Shown one piece after another: positions 36,601 to 44,707 of a stretch of 64,000 nt of DNA. The notes below the pieces were generated by a model. It saw only the letters and a program-made list of their open reading frames with translations, did no database searches and was not told the DNA's origin. This DNA is from Amycolatopsis nigrescens CSC17Ta-90. Its GTDB lineage: Bacteria; Actinomycetota; Actinomycetes; Mycobacteriales; Pseudonocardiaceae. Numbering within the stretch: the first letter of the stretch is position 1; each line of letters opens with the position of its first letter. The position numbers were made by a program, and so were the translations under genes. The DNA lies in the NCBI RefSeq assembly GCF_000384315.1, contig NZ_ARVW01000001.1, positions 1,869,746-1,933,745 of the forward strand, given 5' to 3'.

Positions 36601-37105
36601 CGGGGCTTTCCCCGGCGGCCAGTGCCGTGTAGACCTCGGCGACCCGGCCGGTGACCATGGTGAAGCCGTAGGCGTCGAGCAGGATGTGGTGGAACCGCTG
36701 GAACCAGAAGTAGCGCTCGTCGCCCAGCCGCAGCAGGGCTTCGGTGTAGAGCCGGTCGGCCAGCAGGTCGACCGGCGCCGCCAGGTCCGCCCGCATCCAG
36801 TCCCGTGCCGCCGCTTCCGGGTCGGCTTCGCCGCGCAGATCGACCAGCACCAGCGGGGATCCCGCCAGCGGCCGAACCCGTTGCACAGGGCCGTCGGTGC
36901 CGTCGGAGAACCGGACTCGCAGGCCGTCCGCCTCCGCCAGCACGTGGTGCACGGCGGTGACGAACACGGACTCGTCGACCGCTCCGGTGATCTCCACGTA
37001 CTCGGCGGTGTTGTAGGTCGGGTTCAGCTCGTCCACCTGCTGGGCGAGCCAGATTCCGGCCTGCGCGCCGGTGAGGGCCAGTGTCGGTTCCTCGGGGACG
37101 GTCAT
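18662..37105 (-). CDS. Five-module nonribosomal peptide synthetase that starts the DHB peptide (NRPS1)
   Basis: A 6147-residue NRPS, C-A-T/C-A-T/C-A-T/C-A-T-E/C-A-T-E. C1 (1-440) carries HHILLDAYG near 139, resembling EntF/DhbF starter C domains, so it should take DHB from the separate aryl carrier protein. A domains (core TSGSTG near 598, 1647, 2687, 3749, 5241) have codes: A1 DILQLGLIWK (Gly); A2 DMSDIGAVNK (unassigned); A3 DAYWWGGTFK (Val-like); A4 DVFSVAAVYK (unassigned); A5 DANQAGLVDK (unassigned). Carrier serines lie near 980, 2026, 3089, 4137 and 5623. E4 ([10 protein letters not shown] near 4319) and E5 ([10 protein letters not shown] near 5804) follow T4 and T5. C2-C4 read HHxxxDEWS; C5, after E4, reads HHLVTDGWS, matching a D donor. 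A3 has an in-frame insertion of about 18 residues (2904-2926). The start is 49 bp after the oxidase stop. Product by colinearity: DHB-Gly-X-Val-D-X-D-X. Confidence 0.96.
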   Translation of the reverse strand: MTVPEEPTLALTGAQAGIWLAQQVDELNPTYNTAEYVEITGAVDESVFVTAVHHVLAEADGLRVRFSDGTDGPVQRVRPLAGSPLVLVDLRGEADPEAAARDWMRADLAAPVDLLADRLYTEALLRLGDERYFWFQRFHHILLDAYGFTMVTGRVAEVYTALAAGESPGPSPFRPLRELVEEDLAYRGSADLDRDRRFWTERLAGLSGVPGLSDQYAAPDHSFHRRSVALGGARELSGLAAELKSTWAEVLIAAAAAYLHRCAGADEVVLGLPVMGRLGSVAARVPATAVNVVPLRLAVSPWTTVAELTASVRAELRAQRPHQRYRGEELRRDLRLLGERRRLVGPWINIKPFDPELRFGAHRGVSHYLAAGAVEDLSFTVSKSPGDELLAQLDGNPRGYRVEELDRHLRAFTGLLGQFAEGRGSLPVGALTVTAGDEPVATSEGPVRELPEAGLAELFQAQVASTPDAPALLAGGLELSYQDLNARADRLARRLSGLGATAERLVAVLLPRSADLVATLLAVAKTGAAYLPLDPEFPPRRLAAMLADAGPAVLVTESETELEVPAGVARLRLDDEHPTSAVEAPVRRRPEHAAYVIYTSGSTGRPKGVVVSSANLANFLHAMRTQVPLGPGDRLLAVTTVGFDIAALELYLPLVQGATVVLADREQVRDPALLTELLRRTDAGVVQATPSLWETLAGHDAEVLRGRRVLAGGERLPAALADRLRGAGAVVSNLYGPTETTIWSAAHQLDATEGDPPIGAPVLNTRLYVLDRALAPVGTGTVGELYIAGAGVARGYLGRAALTAERFVADPYGPPGSVCYRTGDLARSRGDGTFDVLGRADHQVKVRGFRIEPGEIEAELLRRPEVTRAVVVADPGGRQRLVAYLVAAPDLDPAGLRKALGEVLPDYLVPSAFVVLDELPLTPNGKIDRAALPAPTSASGQAGTDRVTGTPAEQVLCRLFGEVLGLASVGPGDDFFGLGGDSLSAIRLVARIRAVLGAAPPVRKVFDSPTPAGLVGELTGTAVARPSPVAGATGRVPLSYAQEQLWFSDRMSGHGATYNVPLALRLTGALDVPALAAAVADLVARHESLRTVFDGDTGQVAQVVLDDGPELVIVESEMDGFPAALAAAARRPLDLGSAPPVEFRLFHLGDEEHVLLVLLHHIVADEWSLDVLVEELAEAYTARLGGTEPAWPRLPLCYRDFTRWQTELLGDPGDPGSVAAAQLDYWRGQLAGLPEELELPADRSRPARPTGAGDALAFTVPEELHARLRACASRYRVSMFMLVHAALAALLNRLGAGTDLPIGVPAAGRTDDALDRVVGFFVNPLVLRTDLAGNPSFAELLDRVRDTDLAALAHQDLPFARLVEALNPVRSTARHPLFQVMLDFRTEGTDGLGFGDLGLNRELVRTGTAKFDLAFALIERAGTAGLSGEIEFSTELFDRDTVAGIARWLVTLLDRATAEPDRPLATLDVLCEDELAERVRLGKGRMAGLAPETTPSIFERQVTANPSAVALLDDETELSYAELNARANRLAHALIRRGAGPERTVAVLLPRSIDVVVALLAVHKAGAVFVPVDPDYPAERVGYVLADSAPELVLTTGAIEMPVELPRLVLDDQETLAELAGLPDSDPTDADRLAPLRPANAAYLIYTSGSTGRPKGVVSTHEGIAGLVETWDSTVTAGPGTRHLQFASPSFDMMFSELAMSVFSGGALAVVPAEQRLGPELAAFVTRHRLTHLDVPPSALATVPAGSLPAGMTVIVGADHCPPTLFERWSPGHPMFNAYGPTESTVNSTLWTCPRGFDGGRVAIGRPDVDKTAYVLDDGLRPVPPGVAGELYLGGAGLARGYLHQPGLTAQRFVADPFGSGDQVYRTGDRVRWTPDGQLEMLGRVDDQVKIRGFRVEPAEVEAAVLGHPDVTEAVVVARDHDLAGKQLVGYVVGERLEPAELRRHTAALLPAHQVPAAFVVLDELPLLPNRKVDRRALPDPEPGGQVTGTAPRTALQRRLCELFAEVLGLPEIGIDDDFFAVGGHSLLATRLIGLIRAELSAAVSLRDVFEAPTVRELAMRAADGTPRLAPRPMARPERLPLSPAQHRLWLADRLDGGATYNVPVAVELSGPFDRAALRAALGDVMARHEILRTVYPERDGVPWQRVLPPGEDLLARCFDPELVVAGPASLETLLARLGREHRFDLAAEPPLRARILRAGPEEHTLFLLLHHIACDEWSLEPLLGDLAAAYRARAAGTEPRWRPLPVQYADYTLWQRELLGDGADPASLLARQAGYWSARLDGMPAAHELPFTRGASSSSDGGYVDFTPSEQALRGVRRLAAETGTTPFMVLQAAVAALLTRLGAGTDVPLGTPVAGRGEAALDGMVGFLVNTLVLRTDTGGDPAFRELLGRVRETDLAAFARQELPFDRLVEVLNPDRSEAANPLFRVMLVHQNRPGDADWGALAARVTPVRTPTAKFDLTFAFAEHGDGTRLDGTINYRSALFQRADVARLAGWFCRFLEAVVHAPETRIGSVELLSADERRRVLVEWNSTGHPESESTPDELFAAGVRHHPDAIALVAGDVRLSYAELDVRVTALAARLRRHGIGRESRVALAYRRSVELVVAMLAAGRAGAAYVPVQPDLPAARTALLLRETGAALVLTTSGHGSVPGVGEVPVLHTDLPDPDQREVTFPSGHPAQLAYVMFTSGSTGTPKGVAVTMGDVTALAADSRWRGGAHERVLLHSPHSFDAVTYELWVPLLTGGRVILAPDTELDAGALRALITEHEVTGLWLTAGLFAVVAEEAPETFRGLREVWTGGDVVPAGAVRRVLAAAPEVAVVNGYGPTETTTFAVAHQVSPDAPPAAVVPIGRPLDGMRAYLLDSALRPVGAGVTGELYLAGAGLARGYFNRPGLTAERFVADPFGEGDTAARSASLGGGGRATGGLLYRTGDLARWRPDGTIEFAGRADEQLKIRGFRIEPGEVAAALTGHPGVRRAAVAAREDAPGDRRLVAYLLPEPGVRPEPGELRAYLGERLPKQLVPEIFLTLDEFPLTANGKLDLAALPAPEAGETAESRRPRTPREELLCEVFADLLGREQLGIDDDFFALGGHSLLAIRLVSRLRSAFDARLSVRAVFEAPTVAGLSALLGAGGRDRLPLRARPRPDRLPLSFAQQRLWFLHQLEGASPTYHVPIVLRLSGELDHAALAAALRDVLARHESLRTVFPDDGGRPRQRILPAADVPLEIEEVDVAPGRLDEELAAAARVPFDLADGIQLRATLFSTGPRERVLLLVAHHIVADEWSLRPLVQDLATAYRARLGGAAPSWPPLPVQYADYTLWQRELLGDQADPDSVLAGQVRYWRDELRGLPEELTLPWAGPRPATPSYRGEVADFRLPPEQAKQLREFAVRSGSSVFMVCQIVVAALLSRLGAGTDIPLGTPVAGREDEAQAELVGFFVNTLVLRNDLAGDPSLRELAERSRRTVLGALDHADVPFEQLVDELRPMRSLARHPLFQVLVSYQRRGGDAPSMPGLRSEVDLIDTGTAKFDLTFALTDEPDGAGISGAVVADAGIFGHGTARRLAEGWRSLLAAMVGAPETPLSRFELLSGDEREKVLGDWAGGTTTGVEATLAELFEAQVARTPDRTAVLAEESPLSYRELNTRSNRLARLLVAHGAGPERFVGICLPRTPDLLVAVLAVLKSGAGYLPLDPAYPPDRLAFMAADAEPVLVLGSGLPLEVPSLHLGDDPDLPGHDLDQSERLVPVLPEHPAYAIYTSGSTGRPKGVVVPQRAVAGLADWARAEFGGEDLSRMLVSTSLNFDVSVFEIFAPLLCGGSVELVRDLLETVERTDRDWRPSAISGVPSVLDTVLDAVFLEPGLRLDTGLVVAAGEAFGARSLERVRAALPGARVVNAYGPTEATVYATAWHAPAEGAATPAIGRPAAGTRVYIVDGALRPVPPGVAGELYLGGSGLARGYLNRPGLTAERFVADPFGKPGAHMYRTGDLARWRENGEVEFLGRVDEQVKLRGFRIEPGEIEAALGSAPSVSRAVVVVREDSPGERRLVAYLVPENGAVLDPVRVRAHAAASLPEHMLPAATVVLDALPLNPSGKLDRAALPVPERPEVAYRGPESQTETTLAGIFAELLGTGPVGLDDDFFALGGDSIVSIQLVSRARAAGLLVRPKDVFDHPTVAALAAVAGRVGAVGESDGTGRVPATPIMRWLADRGGDYRRFAQHAVLYTPAGLGLDRLESLVAALADRHDLLRSTLVKSTVDGSWVLEVAEPGTVPAGPMVRRVDARGAELAELVAAEHTRALGELDPEHGDLVRFVWLDRGEERGRLLAVLHHLVVDGVSWRILLPDLAAAWRAATAGEPVLLDPVGTSFREWAQRLHAKDFSAELPLWRAQLTGPDPLLGRRALDPRRDTVAATGHVQRTLPAERTAPLLTTVPRAFHARVHEVLLTALALAVRDRRPARAPVLIAVEGHGRDAGDTDLARTVGWFTSLYPVRLDLGELDLAAALAGGAEAGQAVLRVKEHLRAVPSGGIGFGQLRYFGGAEAADLAAAAPQISFNYLGRVAAGGADWTPAPEAGAGDGVDPGMAAAAVLDINASTVDGERGPELRVRWSFAKGVLDESEVEDFADAWFAALDALAAAAAGPGAGLRGPSDFPLLSLTQSDVDELGNGDDEVWPLTPLQQGLLFHSLFDEGGLDVYTVQLVLELAGPVDAERLRAAARAVLDRHPPLRARFRYLTSGAAVQVIPAAIEVPWTEADLTGDPEAALTELLRRDRTERFDPETGPLLRFLLIRLPDGAHRLALTSHHLVTDGWSNPLLVRELLAHYDGTALPRPRPYRDYLSWLGAQDKAAAEAAWAEALAGPVEPTLLAGADAAVRTPVVPEEIVTELSEPATAALTALARRHGVTTSTVLQAALALLLGRLTGRTDVVFGTVVSGRPAELAGVESMIGLFVNTLPVRVRLTGRDTVAGLLAAVQREQAGLLAHQHLGLAEVQRAAGTGELFDTLLVVENYPLDPAERHDGGLSVTGVTGQDATHYPLSILVAQQGNRLRLHFKHRPDLLPATETARIAERLLGLLAELARRSDSPLTEVDPLAGERLDAGECGVTLPVPEKSLAELFAEQVAQRPDETAVVAGGVRLSYAEVDRRAAALAGRLVAEGAGPERLVAVALPRTAEFVVAVLAVARSGAAFLPIDPGYPAERIEFMLADSAPALVLATESTRGALPSGARTLLIEEATAPGPVPSPRWHAGNLAYVVYTSGSTGRPKGVAVSAGALANLYAGHQRTLFGRVPAGRRLRVAHLASFSFDASLNPLLWMVAGHELHLLGEEMRRDPELVLAAFAAVGIDQFQATPSQVEPLLDAGLLTGPTPQVLIALGGEAVSPALWDRLAAAVPAVNLYGPAESTVDVLSAPVEPGVRPALGHPVPNTVVRLLDPWLRPVPDGVTGELYVGGPQLARGYLNRPGLTAERFVADPFGAPGAQLYRTGDLARRDGQGRLEFAGRADRQVKIRGFRIEPAEVEAALARHPSVAASAVLLKDSRLVAYLVPKSGSTVDESAIRELVSAALPDYLIPAAFVPVDELPLSPNGKLDAGRLPEPDFGGTAARERPRDEREEVLTGLFAELLRLPEAGVHDEFFTLGGDSILSIQLVAKARAAGLRLTPRQVFEHRTPAALAQVATTTGAVAADGRDAVGALPLTPVMARLLDRGGPIGRYCQSMLVSLPAGITRESLTGVLQAVLDRHHVLRGRLVPEPVGGHGFRIEPPSPSLAATLLDRVAHTGDDLTGTAARELDRAAGLLDPEAGTLARFVWLDPGYLLLVVHHLAVDGVSWRILLADLAEADTTGAALPATGTPFRRWAGLLAAEAVSARRSAELPLWTGMLAGAEPSPRLDPRRDTVGAAGHVTRTLPAARTAALLTAVPSAFHAGTHEVLLTGLVLALGRYRPANSVLLEIEGHGRAEEIADGTDLSATLGWFTTAFPVRFGLDGIDVAGAMAGGADAGTALKRVKERLRSLPDDGIGFGLLRRLNPVTSAELAAYPAPGIAFNYLGRMDAAAAGGDWSPVPGSGGLGGAADGALPLSHGLTVNSSAVPGPDGPELRVHWVFAPALWSAEEIDRLTELWFTALDGLARHTEGPGAGGHTPSDLSLVSLSQAQIDLLESKWRDQ
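28325..28400. repeat. Palindromic repeat-like insertion inside the A3 coding sequence
   Basis: Where the other A domains go directly from FVADPFG to YRTGD, A3 of NRPS1 has about 18 extra residues rich in Gly, Ala, Arg and Ser. The DNA contains a perfect hairpin, GGCGC-TTC-GCGCC, at 28367-28379, next to a run of C on the plus strand. The inserted length keeps the frame. The segment looks like an intergenic REP-type palindrome that has landed in a surface loop between adenylation motifs A6 and A7; its family is not identified here. Confidence 0.5.
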
Positions 37106-37154
37106 CGGCGGGGCTCCACGGTCTCGGTGATCAGTGGCGGGCTGGCGAACGGAC

Positions 37155-39176
37155 TCAGTGCCCCATGCCGTGCCCGCCGGGTCGGTGCGGGTCCATCTGC
37201 AGCACTTCGGCCGGCATCACCACGAAGGGCCGCATCATCGCCATGTCCTCGTGTTCGTAGTTGTGGCAGTGGTAGACGTACCGGCCGCTCACTCCGGTGA
37301 AACGCGGCGCCACGGTGATCTTCTCGCCGGGCGAGAGCGACACGACGTCCTTCCAGCCCTGCTCACCCGGCTTGACCACGCCCGGCCCCTTGCGCTTGAT
37401 CGGGGTCACCGTGCCGCCGCCGAACCGCACCCCGTCCGGCAGCCGGAAGTAGCGGAAACCGGTGACGTCCCATGCTTCCCGGCTCAGTACCTGGAAGGCG
37501 GTGGCATGCAGGTGCATCGGGTGCGGGAACGCGCCCGCGGCCGGTTCGAGGCTGAGGAAGGACCAGCGTTCCCAGCTGTCCCGCGCCACGTAGTAGTTGA
37601 CCGCCTCGGTGGGCAGGGTGGCGATCCGCCGGTAGGTGGTCACCGTGCCGTCGTCCCCGGCGATCTGCACGATGCCGTCCACCGGCAGCGGGCCCGGCGG
37701 CGGCTCGGTCTGCTCCATCTCCCACATCTGCGCGTCCGGCGGGGCGACCGGGGTGACCATCACCAGCCGCTCGGGCGCCGCCGCCAGGTCCTTCTCGGTC
37801 ACCTTGGTGAACGAAGTGGAAACCTTGGCGGGCAACCGGAATCCGTCGGAGACCGGACCGCCGCCGACCCGGAACTCCAGCACGTACGGAACCGGCGGCG
37901 TGGCGTACTGGTTGGTCACCCTGATCTTCTTGCCGCGCAGGGCTTTGAAGTCCACCAGCAGGTCCACCCGCTCGGCCGGGAGCACCACCAGATCGGTGTC
38001 CACCGGAACCGGCGCGGGCAGCAGCCCGGCGTCCGCGCCGATCTGCTGGATCGTGCCCGGCGGGATCCGGTTGCCGGCCTCGTCCACGAACCGCAGGCTG
38101 TACGGCCGCATGTTCGAGGCGTTCAGCAGCCGGAACCGGTACCAGCGCGGCTCCACCTCGAAGTACGGCCAGATGACGCCGTTGACCACCGAGTACGGGC
38201 CGGTGAACGGGCGGACCAGCCGGACCCCCTCCGGCTCGGTGACGATCGTCTTGTAGAGCAGTCCCCCGTTGAGCCTGCCCTTGTCATCGGCGTCCAGGTT
38301 CTGATCGGACAGCACCAGCGGCACCTCGTAGCGGCCCGACGGCAGCCCGAGCGCCTCTTCCTCGTCGTCCCGGATCAGGTACATGCCGGCGGTCAGCCCG
38401 GTCAGCACGTTCAGATGCGTGATGTGCATCGCGTGGTCGTGGTACCAGAGGGTGGCCGCCGCCTGGTCGTTGGCGTACTCGGAAAGCTGGGAGTCCCCCG
38501 GCAGCACTGCGTTCTCCGGCCAGCCGTCCTGCCCACCGCCGGTCAGCGCGCCGTGCAGGTGCACCGCTACCCAGGGCGGCAGGGCGGCCACGTCCTCCCG
38601 CGGCACCCCGCCCTCACGACCGGGACGATCCCATTGGTAGGGCTTGCTCCCGCTGACGAACGGCAGTTCGACCACCGGCAGCGGGTACTCGCCGGTGAGC
38701 TCGTTGGTCCAGGTGACCCGCAACCGCTGGCCCCGTCGCACCTCGATGGTCGGCCCCGGGTAGCGGCCGTCGTAGGCCCAGACCCTGGTGTGCGGCAGCT
38801 GGGAGTGCAGCCGGACCCAGGACGTGCGCATCCGGACCGTGCCGTAGGAGATCCCGTCCCGTTCGCGCAGCGGGAGCACCGGCGGGATGGGCAACGGATC
38901 GCGGAAGGGTTCCAGCTCGGTGACCGTCGGCGCGCTGTCGCCGTCAGGCCGCACAGGTGCGGGGTCCACCGGGGTCGCCGCCTGCTGCACACCGCCGTGC
39001 GCATGCCCACCCTGCCCCGCCGCACCAGCACTCGCCGAGCCCGCCGGGTTGTTGGTCACCACCCCGTAGCCGAGCAGGGCCAGCGAACCGAGGCCGACCG
39101 CGCCACCGAAGAGCTCACGGCGGTTCAGGCCACGTCGGGGAACGAACTCCTCCTGGCCTCCCGTTTCTGCGGCCAT
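37155..39176 (-). CDS. Tat-exported multicopper oxidase, phenoxazinone synthase/CotA type
   Basis: A 673-residue three-domain multicopper oxidase. All four copper-ligand regions are present: HLHG at 206-209, WYHDH at 244-248, HPMHLH near 553, and HCHNYEHEDM near 638 with a following methionine that could be the axial type 1 ligand. The N-terminus has twin arginines (R19-R20 in NRRELFGG) before a hydrophobic stretch to about residue 40, a Tat-like signal, so it probably acts outside the membrane. Family members oxidise phenols, aminophenols or metal ions with O2; CueO-type oxidases can oxidise catechol siderophores. It starts 4 bp after mbtH and ends 49 bp before NRPS1, so it belongs to the iron-regulated operon. 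The substrate here is inferred: the catechol peptide, free DHB or Fe(II). Aminophenol coupling as in actinomycin is possible, but no aminophenol pathway is seen. Confidence 0.93.
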   Translation of the reverse strand: MAAETGGQEEFVPRRGLNRRELFGGAVGLGSLALLGYGVVTNNPAGSASAGAAGQGGHAHGGVQQAATPVDPAPVRPDGDSAPTVTELEPFRDPLPIPPVLPLRERDGISYGTVRMRTSWVRLHSQLPHTRVWAYDGRYPGPTIEVRRGQRLRVTWTNELTGEYPLPVVELPFVSGSKPYQWDRPGREGGVPREDVAALPPWVAVHLHGALTGGGQDGWPENAVLPGDSQLSEYANDQAAATLWYHDHAMHITHLNVLTGLTAGMYLIRDDEEEALGLPSGRYEVPLVLSDQNLDADDKGRLNGGLLYKTIVTEPEGVRLVRPFTGPYSVVNGVIWPYFEVEPRWYRFRLLNASNMRPYSLRFVDEAGNRIPPGTIQQIGADAGLLPAPVPVDTDLVVLPAERVDLLVDFKALRGKKIRVTNQYATPPVPYVLEFRVGGGPVSDGFRLPAKVSTSFTKVTEKDLAAAPERLVMVTPVAPPDAQMWEMEQTEPPPGPLPVDGIVQIAGDDGTVTTYRRIATLPTEAVNYYVARDSWERWSFLSLEPAAGAFPHPMHLHATAFQVLSREAWDVTGFRYFRLPDGVRFGGGTVTPIKRKGPGVVKPGEQGWKDVVSLSPGEKITVAPRFTGVSGRYVYHCHNYEHEDMAMMRPFVVMPAEVLQMDPHRPGGHGMGH

Positions 39177-39180
39177 CTGC

Positions 39181-39393
39181 TCAGGACTCTTCCATCGCCG
39201 CGATCAGGCTCTTCGGCCGCATGTCGGTCCAGTGCGTCTCGACGTAGTCCAGGCAGTCCTGCCTGGACGCCTCGCCGTGCACCCGGGTCCAGCCCGCCGG
39301 TATGTCTATAAAGGACGGCCAGAGGGAATGCTGGCCCTCGTCGTTGACCAGCACCAGAAAGGGCTTGCTCTCGTCCTCGAAGGGATTGGTCAT
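39181..39393 (-). CDS. mbtH: MbtH-like protein, NRPS adenylation partner
   Basis: A 70-residue protein of the MbtH family, which binds A domains and helps them fold and activate amino acids. Recognisable features are the N-terminal NPFEDE, the [13 protein letters not shown] core, the PAGW turn, and the C-terminal WTDMRPKSL; the conserved tryptophans are present. The ATG at 39393 has GGAGG 5 nt upstream; an in-frame upstream extension to 39447 lacks family similarity. First gene of the NRPS operon, 65 bp downstream of an iron box, and the only MbtH in the window, so it probably serves all the visible A domains. Confidence 0.97.
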   Translation of the reverse strand: MTNPFEDESKPFLVLVNDEGQHSLWPSFIDIPAGWTRVHGEASRQDCLDYVETHWTDMRPKSLIAAMEES

Positions 39394-39458
39394 GACCGCC
39401 TCCACGTCGCATAGGCCGCCAGGAAACGGCGTGCGCCCCCATGGCAATAACTCGCAAG

Positions 39459-39477
39459 TTAGGTAAGGGTAACCTAA
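39459..39477. promoter_or_regulatory. Iron box (IdeR/DmdR site) controlling mbtH-oxidase-NRPS
   Basis: TTAGGTAAGGGTAACCTAA matches 17 of 19 positions of the actinobacterial iron-box consensus TTAGGTTAGGCTAACCTAA and is a near-perfect palindrome. It lies in the 135 bp gap between the permease stop and mbtH, 65 bp upstream of the mbtH start. Known role of such sites: Fe(II)-loaded IdeR or DmdR1 binds and represses; iron starvation should therefore induce the NRPS operon. Confidence 0.9.
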
Positions 39478-39528
39478 TTACTTGCAGACCGGTAGGGCTT
39501 TTCGGTGCAACCAAAGCCACACTCGCCA

Positions 39529-40593
39529 CTAAACCCGGCCGGCGCGATGCTCCCTCGCCATCAGCCAGGCCAGATAGGCGCCGCCGATCACCAGCGTGGT
39601 CGCGCCGACCGGCAGCTGACTGGGCGCGAAAGCGTGCTGTGCCACCAGATCCGCGGTGGCCAGCAGCAGCGCGCCCATCAGTGCGGTACTGAGCAGCGCC
39701 GAACCCGCCGTTCTGCTGAGCCGCCGGGCAAGTTGCGGGGCGGCGAGCGCGATGAAATGGATCGGCCCGGAATACGCGACGGCGAACGCGGTCAGCGTCA
39801 CCGCGAGCAGCAGCAACATGATCTGCGTCCGCTGCACCGGAACCCCCAGCGCGCCAACCAGATCGTCGCCCATCTCCAGCAGGCCGAGCCGCCTGCTCAA
39901 CGGCAGCAGCAGGAGCACCGCGCCGAGCACCCCGCCGAGCACCGGCCTCGCCTGTTCCCAGCCGAGACCGTTCAAACTGCCAACCAGCCAGGTCATCGCC
40001 CCCTGCGCCGCGGTCAGGTCGGACCGGGTGAGCAGATAGGACCGGACCGAGGCGAGCATCGCGCTGACCCCGATGCCCACCAGCACCAGCCGCAGGCCGT
40101 GCACCCCGCGCTGGAAGGCCAGCACGTAAACCAGCACCGCGGCCACCATGCCGCCCGCCATCGCGCCGAGCGGGGCCGAAACCACGGCACCACCGAGCGC
40201 CAGGGTGACCAGCAGCGCACCGGTTGCCGCGCCGTCGTTGAAGCCGACGATGTCCGGGCTGCCCAGCGGATTCCGGGACAGCCGCTGGAAGATCGCCCCG
40301 GCGAGCGCGAGTGCCGCGCCGATGGTGATCGCCAGCAGCGCCCTCGGCAGCCGCACCCCGGTCACGAAGAACAGGTCCAGCCGGGTGCCTTCGCCGGCCA
40401 GCGCCAGCAGCACCCGCGGCACCGGGATCGGGTAGTCGCCGAGCATCAGGCTCAGCACGAACACCACCGCGATCGCCAGCGCCAGTCCGGTGCAGGCCAG
40501 CACGGAACGCCGGTGCACGCGCAGCGAAACGACTTCCCCCCACAGCCGTAGCGGCCTGCCGAAAACGTCTCGCCGCATTTCGTCGGTCTTCAC
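39529..40593 (-). CDS. FecCD-family iron-siderophore ABC permease, subunit 2
   Basis: A 354-residue integral membrane protein of the FecCD/BtuC family, which forms one half of the transmembrane pore of a ferric-siderophore importer. The family signature region is clear: RLPRALLA, then LAGAIFQRLSRNPLGSPDIVG, and a C-terminal GAALLATADLV-like helix with QLPVGATT. About nine or ten hydrophobic segments follow a short basic N-terminus. The GTG start (40591-40593) overlaps the previous permease stop by 4 bp, so the two are translationally coupled. No ATPase or substrate-binding lipoprotein is encoded nearby, so these subunits must come from elsewhere or lie beyond the left edge. Confidence 0.94.
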   Translation of the reverse strand: MKTDEMRRDVFGRPLRLWGEVVSLRVHRRSVLACTGLALAIAVVFVLSLMLGDYPIPVPRVLLALAGEGTRLDLFFVTGVRLPRALLAITIGAALALAGAIFQRLSRNPLGSPDIVGFNDGAATGALLVTLALGGAVVSAPLGAMAGGMVAAVLVYVLAFQRGVHGLRLVLVGIGVSAMLASVRSYLLTRSDLTAAQGAMTWLVGSLNGLGWEQARPVLGGVLGAVLLLLPLSRRLGLLEMGDDLVGALGVPVQRTQIMLLLLAVTLTAFAVAYSGPIHFIALAAPQLARRLSRTAGSALLSTALMGALLLATADLVAQHAFAPSQLPVGATTLVIGGAYLAWLMAREHRAGRV

Positions 40594-41642
40594 AGCCGCA
40601 CCGTCTTCCGACGCCGCACCAGCATGATGAACAGCGGCCCGCCGACGAACGCCGTCACCACCCCGACCTCCAGCTCGTCCGGCCTGGCGACCAGCCGCCC
40701 GATGATGTCGGCGGCCACCAGCAGTACCGGGGCCAGCACCATCGAGTAGACGAGCAACCACCGCTGGTCGCTGCCGGCGAACAGCCGCACCGCGTGCGGC
40801 ACCACCAGCCCGACGAAACCGATCGGCCCGGCGATCGCGGTCGCGGTGCCGCAGAGCAGCACCACGGCCGCCCCGCACAGCACCCTGGTCAGCCCGATCC
40901 GCGCGCCCACCGCTTCGCCGAGCTCGTCGCCGAGCGCGAGCGCGTTCAACGGACGCGCCAGCCCCGCGGTGAGCAGCACACCGGCCAGCAGGAACGGCGC
41001 CAGTTGGACCACAATGGACAGTTCGCGGCCGGCAAGCGAGCCGATCTGCCACAGCCGGACGACCTCGAGGGTGGCCGCGTCCCGCACCAGCACGGTGGAG
41101 GTGAACCCGCCGAGCACCGCGGCCACCGCGGTACCGGCCAGCGCCAGCCGGACCGGGCTGTCCGAGCCGGTGCCCCGGAAGCCGAGCAGGTAGACCACCA
41201 CCGACGCGATGGCCGCGCCGGCGAAGGAGAACCACACGTAGGAAAGCGGGGACGCCGCGCCGAGGAAGCCGATCGCGAACACCACCGCGCAGGCGGAACC
41301 CGCGTTCACCCCGAGGATTCCGGGGTCGGCGAGCGGGTTCCTGGTCAGCGCCTGCATCAGGGCGCCGGCCAGTCCCAGCGCCATGCCCGCGGCCAGGCCG
41401 ACCAGCGTGCGCGGCAGCCGCAGATCCAGGATCACCTTGCTGTCGTAGTCCGCGCCGCCGGAGAACACCGCGTGCCAGACCGCGGACAACGGGATGTTCT
41501 CCACCCCGACGGCGATGCTGAGCAATGAGATGAACCCGAGCAGCGCCACCGCGAACACCAGCCCGGCCAGCCGAAAGGCCGTCCGTCGCCGGCGGGTTGC
41601 GGCCGGCGGCGCGGGCGCCGGCGGGGAAACGGTCGCCGTCAC
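40590..41642 (-). CDS. FecCD-family iron-siderophore ABC permease, subunit 1
   Basis: A 350-residue FecCD-type permease, partner of the gene that overlaps its stop. The motifs RLPRTLVGLAAGMALGLAG and LTRNPLADPGILG mark the conserved cytoplasmic coupling region, and GPIGFVGLVVPH is the usual later signature. The GTG at 41642 puts the first hydrophobic helix about 25 residues in and lies 25 bp after the stop of the siderophore-interacting protein. The frame stays open upstream, but that stretch reads as low-complexity Pro/Arg sequence overlapping the neighbour. Probable role: import of the ferric peptide made by the locus, or of a related xenosiderophore. Confidence 0.93.
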   Translation of the reverse strand: MTATVSPPAPAPPAATRRRRTAFRLAGLVFAVALLGFISLLSIAVGVENIPLSAVWHAVFSGGADYDSKVILDLRLPRTLVGLAAGMALGLAGALMQALTRNPLADPGILGVNAGSACAVVFAIGFLGAASPLSYVWFSFAGAAIASVVVYLLGFRGTGSDSPVRLALAGTAVAAVLGGFTSTVLVRDAATLEVVRLWQIGSLAGRELSIVVQLAPFLLAGVLLTAGLARPLNALALGDELGEAVGARIGLTRVLCGAAVVLLCGTATAIAGPIGFVGLVVPHAVRLFAGSDQRWLLVYSMVLAPVLLVAADIIGRLVARPDELEVGVVTAFVGGPLFIMLVRRRKTVRL

Positions 41643-41667
41643 GCCGCCCGAACACCGCCCGCTCCGG

Positions 41668-42495
41668 TCATGATGACAGCTCACCGGCCTTCCAATATCC
41701 GGAGAAGTACAGGGATTCCTTGTCCAGGCTTCGTTCGGTGACGAGGTGGCGGCGCAACTGCCGAACCCCGCCTGCTTCGCCGGCGATCCAGGCGTACGGG
41801 GTCCCGTCGGGGAACTCGGCCTCGCGCACGGCGTCGAGCAGACTGCCGGGCCTCGCTGCGCCGGCCCGGCAGGCCCAGGTGAACCGAACGTCCGCCGCGG
41901 TGGCGAAAACCTGGATCTCGGACGGCTCGGCAACCTCGGCGAACACCAGAGCCCGCTGCCCGGCCGCGAGCGACTCCACGATCGCGCCGATCGCGGGCAG
42001 CGCGGTTTCGTCCCCGGCGATCAGCGACCAGGCGTGCTCCGGCGACGGGCGGTACTCGTACCCGACGATCGGGTCGTGCCGCCGGTCCGGTGCGACAATC
42101 GCCAGCCGGTCCCCCGGCCGCGCGGCACCGGCCCAGCGGGATGCCGGGCCGGTGTCACCATGCAGCACGAAATCCACGTCGAGCTCGCCGTCGGACGGCC
42201 GGAAGCCGCGCACGGTGTAGGTGCGCATCGGCGGCCGGACCTCGTCCGGCAGCTCCTGGTACGCCTGGTACCACGCACTTCCGCTGGGCACCACGGGCTC
42301 GTCCTGGCCGGGCAGCGGGAACAGCATCTTGATCCGCTGGTCCAGACCTCCGCTGGTGATCGTGGCCAGCTCCGGCCCGCCCACCGTGATCCGCCGCATC
42401 CGCGGGGTCACCTGCGCCGTGCGGAGCACATGCACTCGGCACACCCGATAAGGACGCACCACGTCCAGTGCCGGTACCAGCGCTGGGCTGCTCAT
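41668..42495 (-). CDS. Siderophore-interacting protein (ViuB-type FAD ferric reductase)
   Basis: A protein of about 275 residues of the SIP family, cytoplasmic flavoproteins that reduce iron(III) in imported siderophores to release it. Visible family features are a flavin-binding RTYTVRGF stretch, the HGDTGPAS segment, the AGDETALPAI nucleotide-binding region, and the C-terminal AWIAGE and GYWK motifs. The start is uncertain: ATG at 42495 fits family length, but a GTG at 42555 is also in frame. It is the first gene of a minus-strand unit with both FecCD permeases, and an iron box lies 96 bp upstream of the chosen start, so reductase and permeases should be made together when iron is short. 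Confidence 0.93.
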   Translation of the reverse strand: MSSPALVPALDVVRPYRVCRVHVLRTAQVTPRMRRITVGGPELATITSGGLDQRIKMLFPLPGQDEPVVPSGSAWYQAYQELPDEVRPPMRTYTVRGFRPSDGELDVDFVLHGDTGPASRWAGAARPGDRLAIVAPDRRHDPIVGYEYRPSPEHAWSLIAGDETALPAIGAIVESLAAGQRALVFAEVAEPSEIQVFATAADVRFTWACRAGAARPGSLLDAVREAEFPDGTPYAWIAGEAGGVRQLRRHLVTERSLDKESLYFSGYWKAGELSS

Positions 42496-42590
42496 CTCCC
42501 GAACCAATCCCCTCAGAATCTTGCGGGCAAGGCCGCCGATGCCGCGCCACCTCACTACGAAGATGCTTCACTTCAGCACAAACAGTAAGC

Positions 42591-42609
42591 TTAGGCAAGC
42601 ATCACCTAA
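42591..42609. promoter_or_regulatory. Iron box upstream of the siderophore-interacting protein/permease unit
   Basis: TTAGGCAAGCATCACCTAA matches 15 of 19 positions of the DmdR1-type consensus TTAGGTTAGGCTCACCTAA, with both outer TTAGG/CCTAA arms intact. It is the nearer of two boxes to the minus-strand genes, lying in the divergent region, and is the likely control site for the reductase and permeases. Confidence 0.82.
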
Positions 42610-42655
42610 GTGGCGGCTCTCGTCACACGTCTGCTTGCTTTGCAATCCTAACTAC

Positions 42656-42674
42656 TTAGGCTAGCCTCACCTAA
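42656..42674. promoter_or_regulatory. Iron box upstream of the dhb operon
   Basis: TTAGGCTAGCCTCACCTAA matches 17 of 19 positions of the DmdR1-type consensus and ends 28 bp before the dhbA ATG, so it probably overlaps the promoter or transcription start. Together with the box at 42591 it brackets a 46 bp core holding two divergent promoters. One repressor could shut off catechol synthesis and iron uptake together. Confidence 0.9.
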
Positions 42675-42702
42675 ACGTGGACGGAATCTGGTGGGGCGAT
42701 CG

Positions 42703-43476
42703 ATGAAGAATCCTTGCGGCGACGGTCCGGAACTGGGTGGCAGGGTCGCCCTGGTCACCGGTGCGGCCCAGGGCATCGGCGCGGCCGTGGCGACGGCACT
42801 GGCCGCGGCGGGCGCGCGGGTCGCGGCGATCGATCTCCAGGCTCCCGGGAATCTCGACCCCGGGGTGCGCGGCTACCGGGCGGACGTCGCCGATGCCGTT
42901 GCGGTGGAACGGATCGTGGCCCGCGCCGAGGACGAGCTCGGCCCGATCGACGTGCTGGTGAACGTGGCCGGGATCCTGCGCGAAGCCGACGTCGCCGAGC
43001 TGACCGACGCCGACTGGCGCGCGACCTTCGCGGTCAACGCGGACGGGGTCTTCCACTTCTCCAGGGCGGTCGCGCAGCGGATGATCCCGCGACAGCGCGG
43101 AACCGTGGTGACGGTCGGCTCGAATGCCGCCGGGGTCCCGAGAATGGGCATGTCCGCCTACGCCGCCTCGAAGGCCGCGGCCGCCATGTTCACCCGCTGT
43201 CTCGGGTTGGAGCTGGCAGGCCACGGCATCCGGTGCAACGTGGTCTCCCCCGGTTCCACCGACACCCCGATGCAGCGCGCGCTGTGGGCCGAGCAGGACG
43301 AGGGGCGCAGGGTGATCGAGGGTTCGCCGGAGTCCTTCCGGGTCGGCATCCCACTCGGCAGGCTCGCCGCACCGGAGGACATCGCGGACGCCGTGCTCTT
43401 CCTCGTCTCCGACCGGGCGCGGCACATCACCATGCAGGACATCTACGTCGACGGCGGCGCGACCCTGCGCGCCTGA
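42703..43476 (+). CDS. dhbA: 2,3-dihydro-2,3-dihydroxybenzoate dehydrogenase
   Basis: A 257-residue short-chain dehydrogenase, EntA/DhbA-like, that oxidises 2,3-dihydro-DHB to 2,3-dihydroxybenzoate with NAD+. It has the cofactor motif TGAAQGIG (19-26), NVAG near 87, and the catalytic Ser/Tyr/Lys set with YAASK near 153. Assignment within the broad SDR family rests on the four other dhb genes that follow it directly. The ATG at 42703 follows a GGTGGGG stretch; an in-frame GTG at 42691 adds only four residues. First gene of the dhb operon, behind an iron box. Confidence 0.93.
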   Translation: MKNPCGDGPELGGRVALVTGAAQGIGAAVATALAAAGARVAAIDLQAPGNLDPGVRGYRADVADAVAVERIVARAEDELGPIDVLVNVAGILREADVAELTDADWRATFAVNADGVFHFSRAVAQRMIPRQRGTVVTVGSNAAGVPRMGMSAYAASKAAAAMFTRCLGLELAGHGIRCNVVSPGSTDTPMQRALWAEQDEGRRVIEGSPESFRVGIPLGRLAAPEDIADAVLFLVSDRARHITMQDIYVDGGATLRA

Positions 43477-43516
43477 GCAGCGAAATTCTGGACAGCACAA
43501 GGGAAAAGGGGAACCC

Positions 43517-44707
43517 ATGGTGGAACGTTCGGGACAGGCCGGGCGAACCGCGGCGACCGGCCTGGCACGACCGCCGGTGGACCTCATCGGCGACTACCGG
43601 CCGGGGGACTTCTTCCTCGCCTCCCGGAACGGAATGCTGCTCGCCACGGGCTCCGAGGACGCCGGAGCTTCCGGGGAAACGGCGGCCGATCCGGCCGGCC
43701 GGATCAGGGCGATGCTGGCCGCGGCCAAACCGGGTTCCCTCGTGGTCGGCGCCATCCCGTTCGACGCGAACCGCCCCGCCTGCCTGACCGTGCCGAGGGT
43801 GATCCACCGCGGCCCGCCGCCGCGGGCGGCCCGCAGCTCGGCCCGGCATCCCGGCCCGGTTTCGGTGCACGCCGAGCCGGCGCCGGAGGTCTACACCGCG
43901 GGGGTGCGGACCGCGCTCGCCAGGATGTCCGGCACCGAGCTGGAAAAGGTGGTGCTGGCCCGCTCGCTCGCGGTCAACGCCGGCGCACCGGTGGAGGTCG
44001 CCGCCGTGCTGCGGGCGCTCGCCGGCCCGGACCCGTTCGGCTACACCTTCGCCGTCGGCCTCGGGGACAGCACGCTCGTCGGCGCCAGTCCCGAGCTGCT
44101 GGTTTCCCGGCGCGGCAACGGGGTCTTCGCCAACCCGCTCGCGGGTACGCGGCCCCGTCACGCCGATCCGGTGCGGGACGGCAGGCACGCGACCAGCCTG
44201 CTCGGCTCGGCCAAGGACCGGCTGGAGCACGGGATCGTGGTGGAGGCGATCGCGGACGGGCTGCGGCCCTTCGTGCGCAAGCTGACCGTGTCGGCGCCGG
44301 AGCTGCTGCCGACCAGCGCGCTGTGGCATCTGTCCACCCGGATCTCCGGCGAGCTGGTCGACGACGAGGTCTCCTCCGCCGATCTCGCCCTCGCACTGCA
44401 TCCCACACCCGCGGTCTGCGGCACGCCGCCGTCGGTGGCCAGGGACACCATCACCGAGATCGAGACCTTCGACCGCGGTTTCTACACCGGGCTGGTGGGC
44501 TGGTGCGACGACACCGGCGACGGCGAGTGGGTGGTGGCCATCCGCTGCGGTGCGGTGCACGACGACACGGTCCGGCTGTTCGCCGGCGCCGGGATCGTGC
44601 CCGGTTCCCGGCCGGAGGAGGAACTGGCCGAAACCTCGGCGAAGTTCCGCACGCTGATGTCCGCGCTGGGCTATCCGGACGAAGATCTCGGCCGGAGCAC
44701 GAAATGA
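43517..44707 (+). CDS. dhbC: Isochorismate synthase
   Basis: A 396-residue chorismate-utilising enzyme that converts chorismate to isochorismate, the first committed step to DHB. Family motifs are clear: [32 protein letters not shown] (KDRxEH type), HPTPAVCG, and the C-terminal GFYTGLVGW with [17 protein letters not shown] with GFYTG is typical of EntC/DhbC and unlike anthranilate synthase. The ATG at 43517 is preceded by AAGGGG. Its stop overlaps the dhbE start by 4 bp (ATGA), so the two are translationally coupled. Confidence 0.96.
   Translation: MVERSGQAGRTAATGLARPPVDLIGDYRPGDFFLASRNGMLLATGSEDAGASGETAADPAGRIRAMLAAAKPGSLVVGAIPFDANRPACLTVPRVIHRGPPPRAARSSARHPGPVSVHAEPAPEVYTAGVRTALARMSGTELEKVVLARSLAVNAGAPVEVAAVLRALAGPDPFGYTFAVGLGDSTLVGASPELLVSRRGNGVFANPLAGTRPRHADPVRDGRHATSLLGSAKDRLEHGIVVEAIADGLRPFVRKLTVSAPELLPTSALWHLSTRISGELVDDEVSSADLALALHPTPAVCGTPPSVARDTITEIETFDRGFYTGLVGWCDDTGDGEWVVAIRCGAVHDDTVRLFAGAGIVPGSRPEEELAETSAKFRTLMSALGYPDEDLGRSTK

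Noticed and set aside
37155..39176. Multicopper oxidase as evidence for an actinomycin-like phenoxazinone
   Set aside because: No 3-hydroxyanthranilate pathway is present and the starter pathway is clearly DHB. The oxidase family is broad.
37155..39176. Spore-coat laccase role
   Set aside because: Operon position behind mbtH and an iron box, and a Tat signal, argue for a role with the siderophore.
40014..41933. N-terminal extensions of the two permeases
   Set aside because: The upstream in-frame sequence is low-complexity and overlaps neighbouring genes. GTG starts at 41642 and 40593 give normal FecCD lengths.
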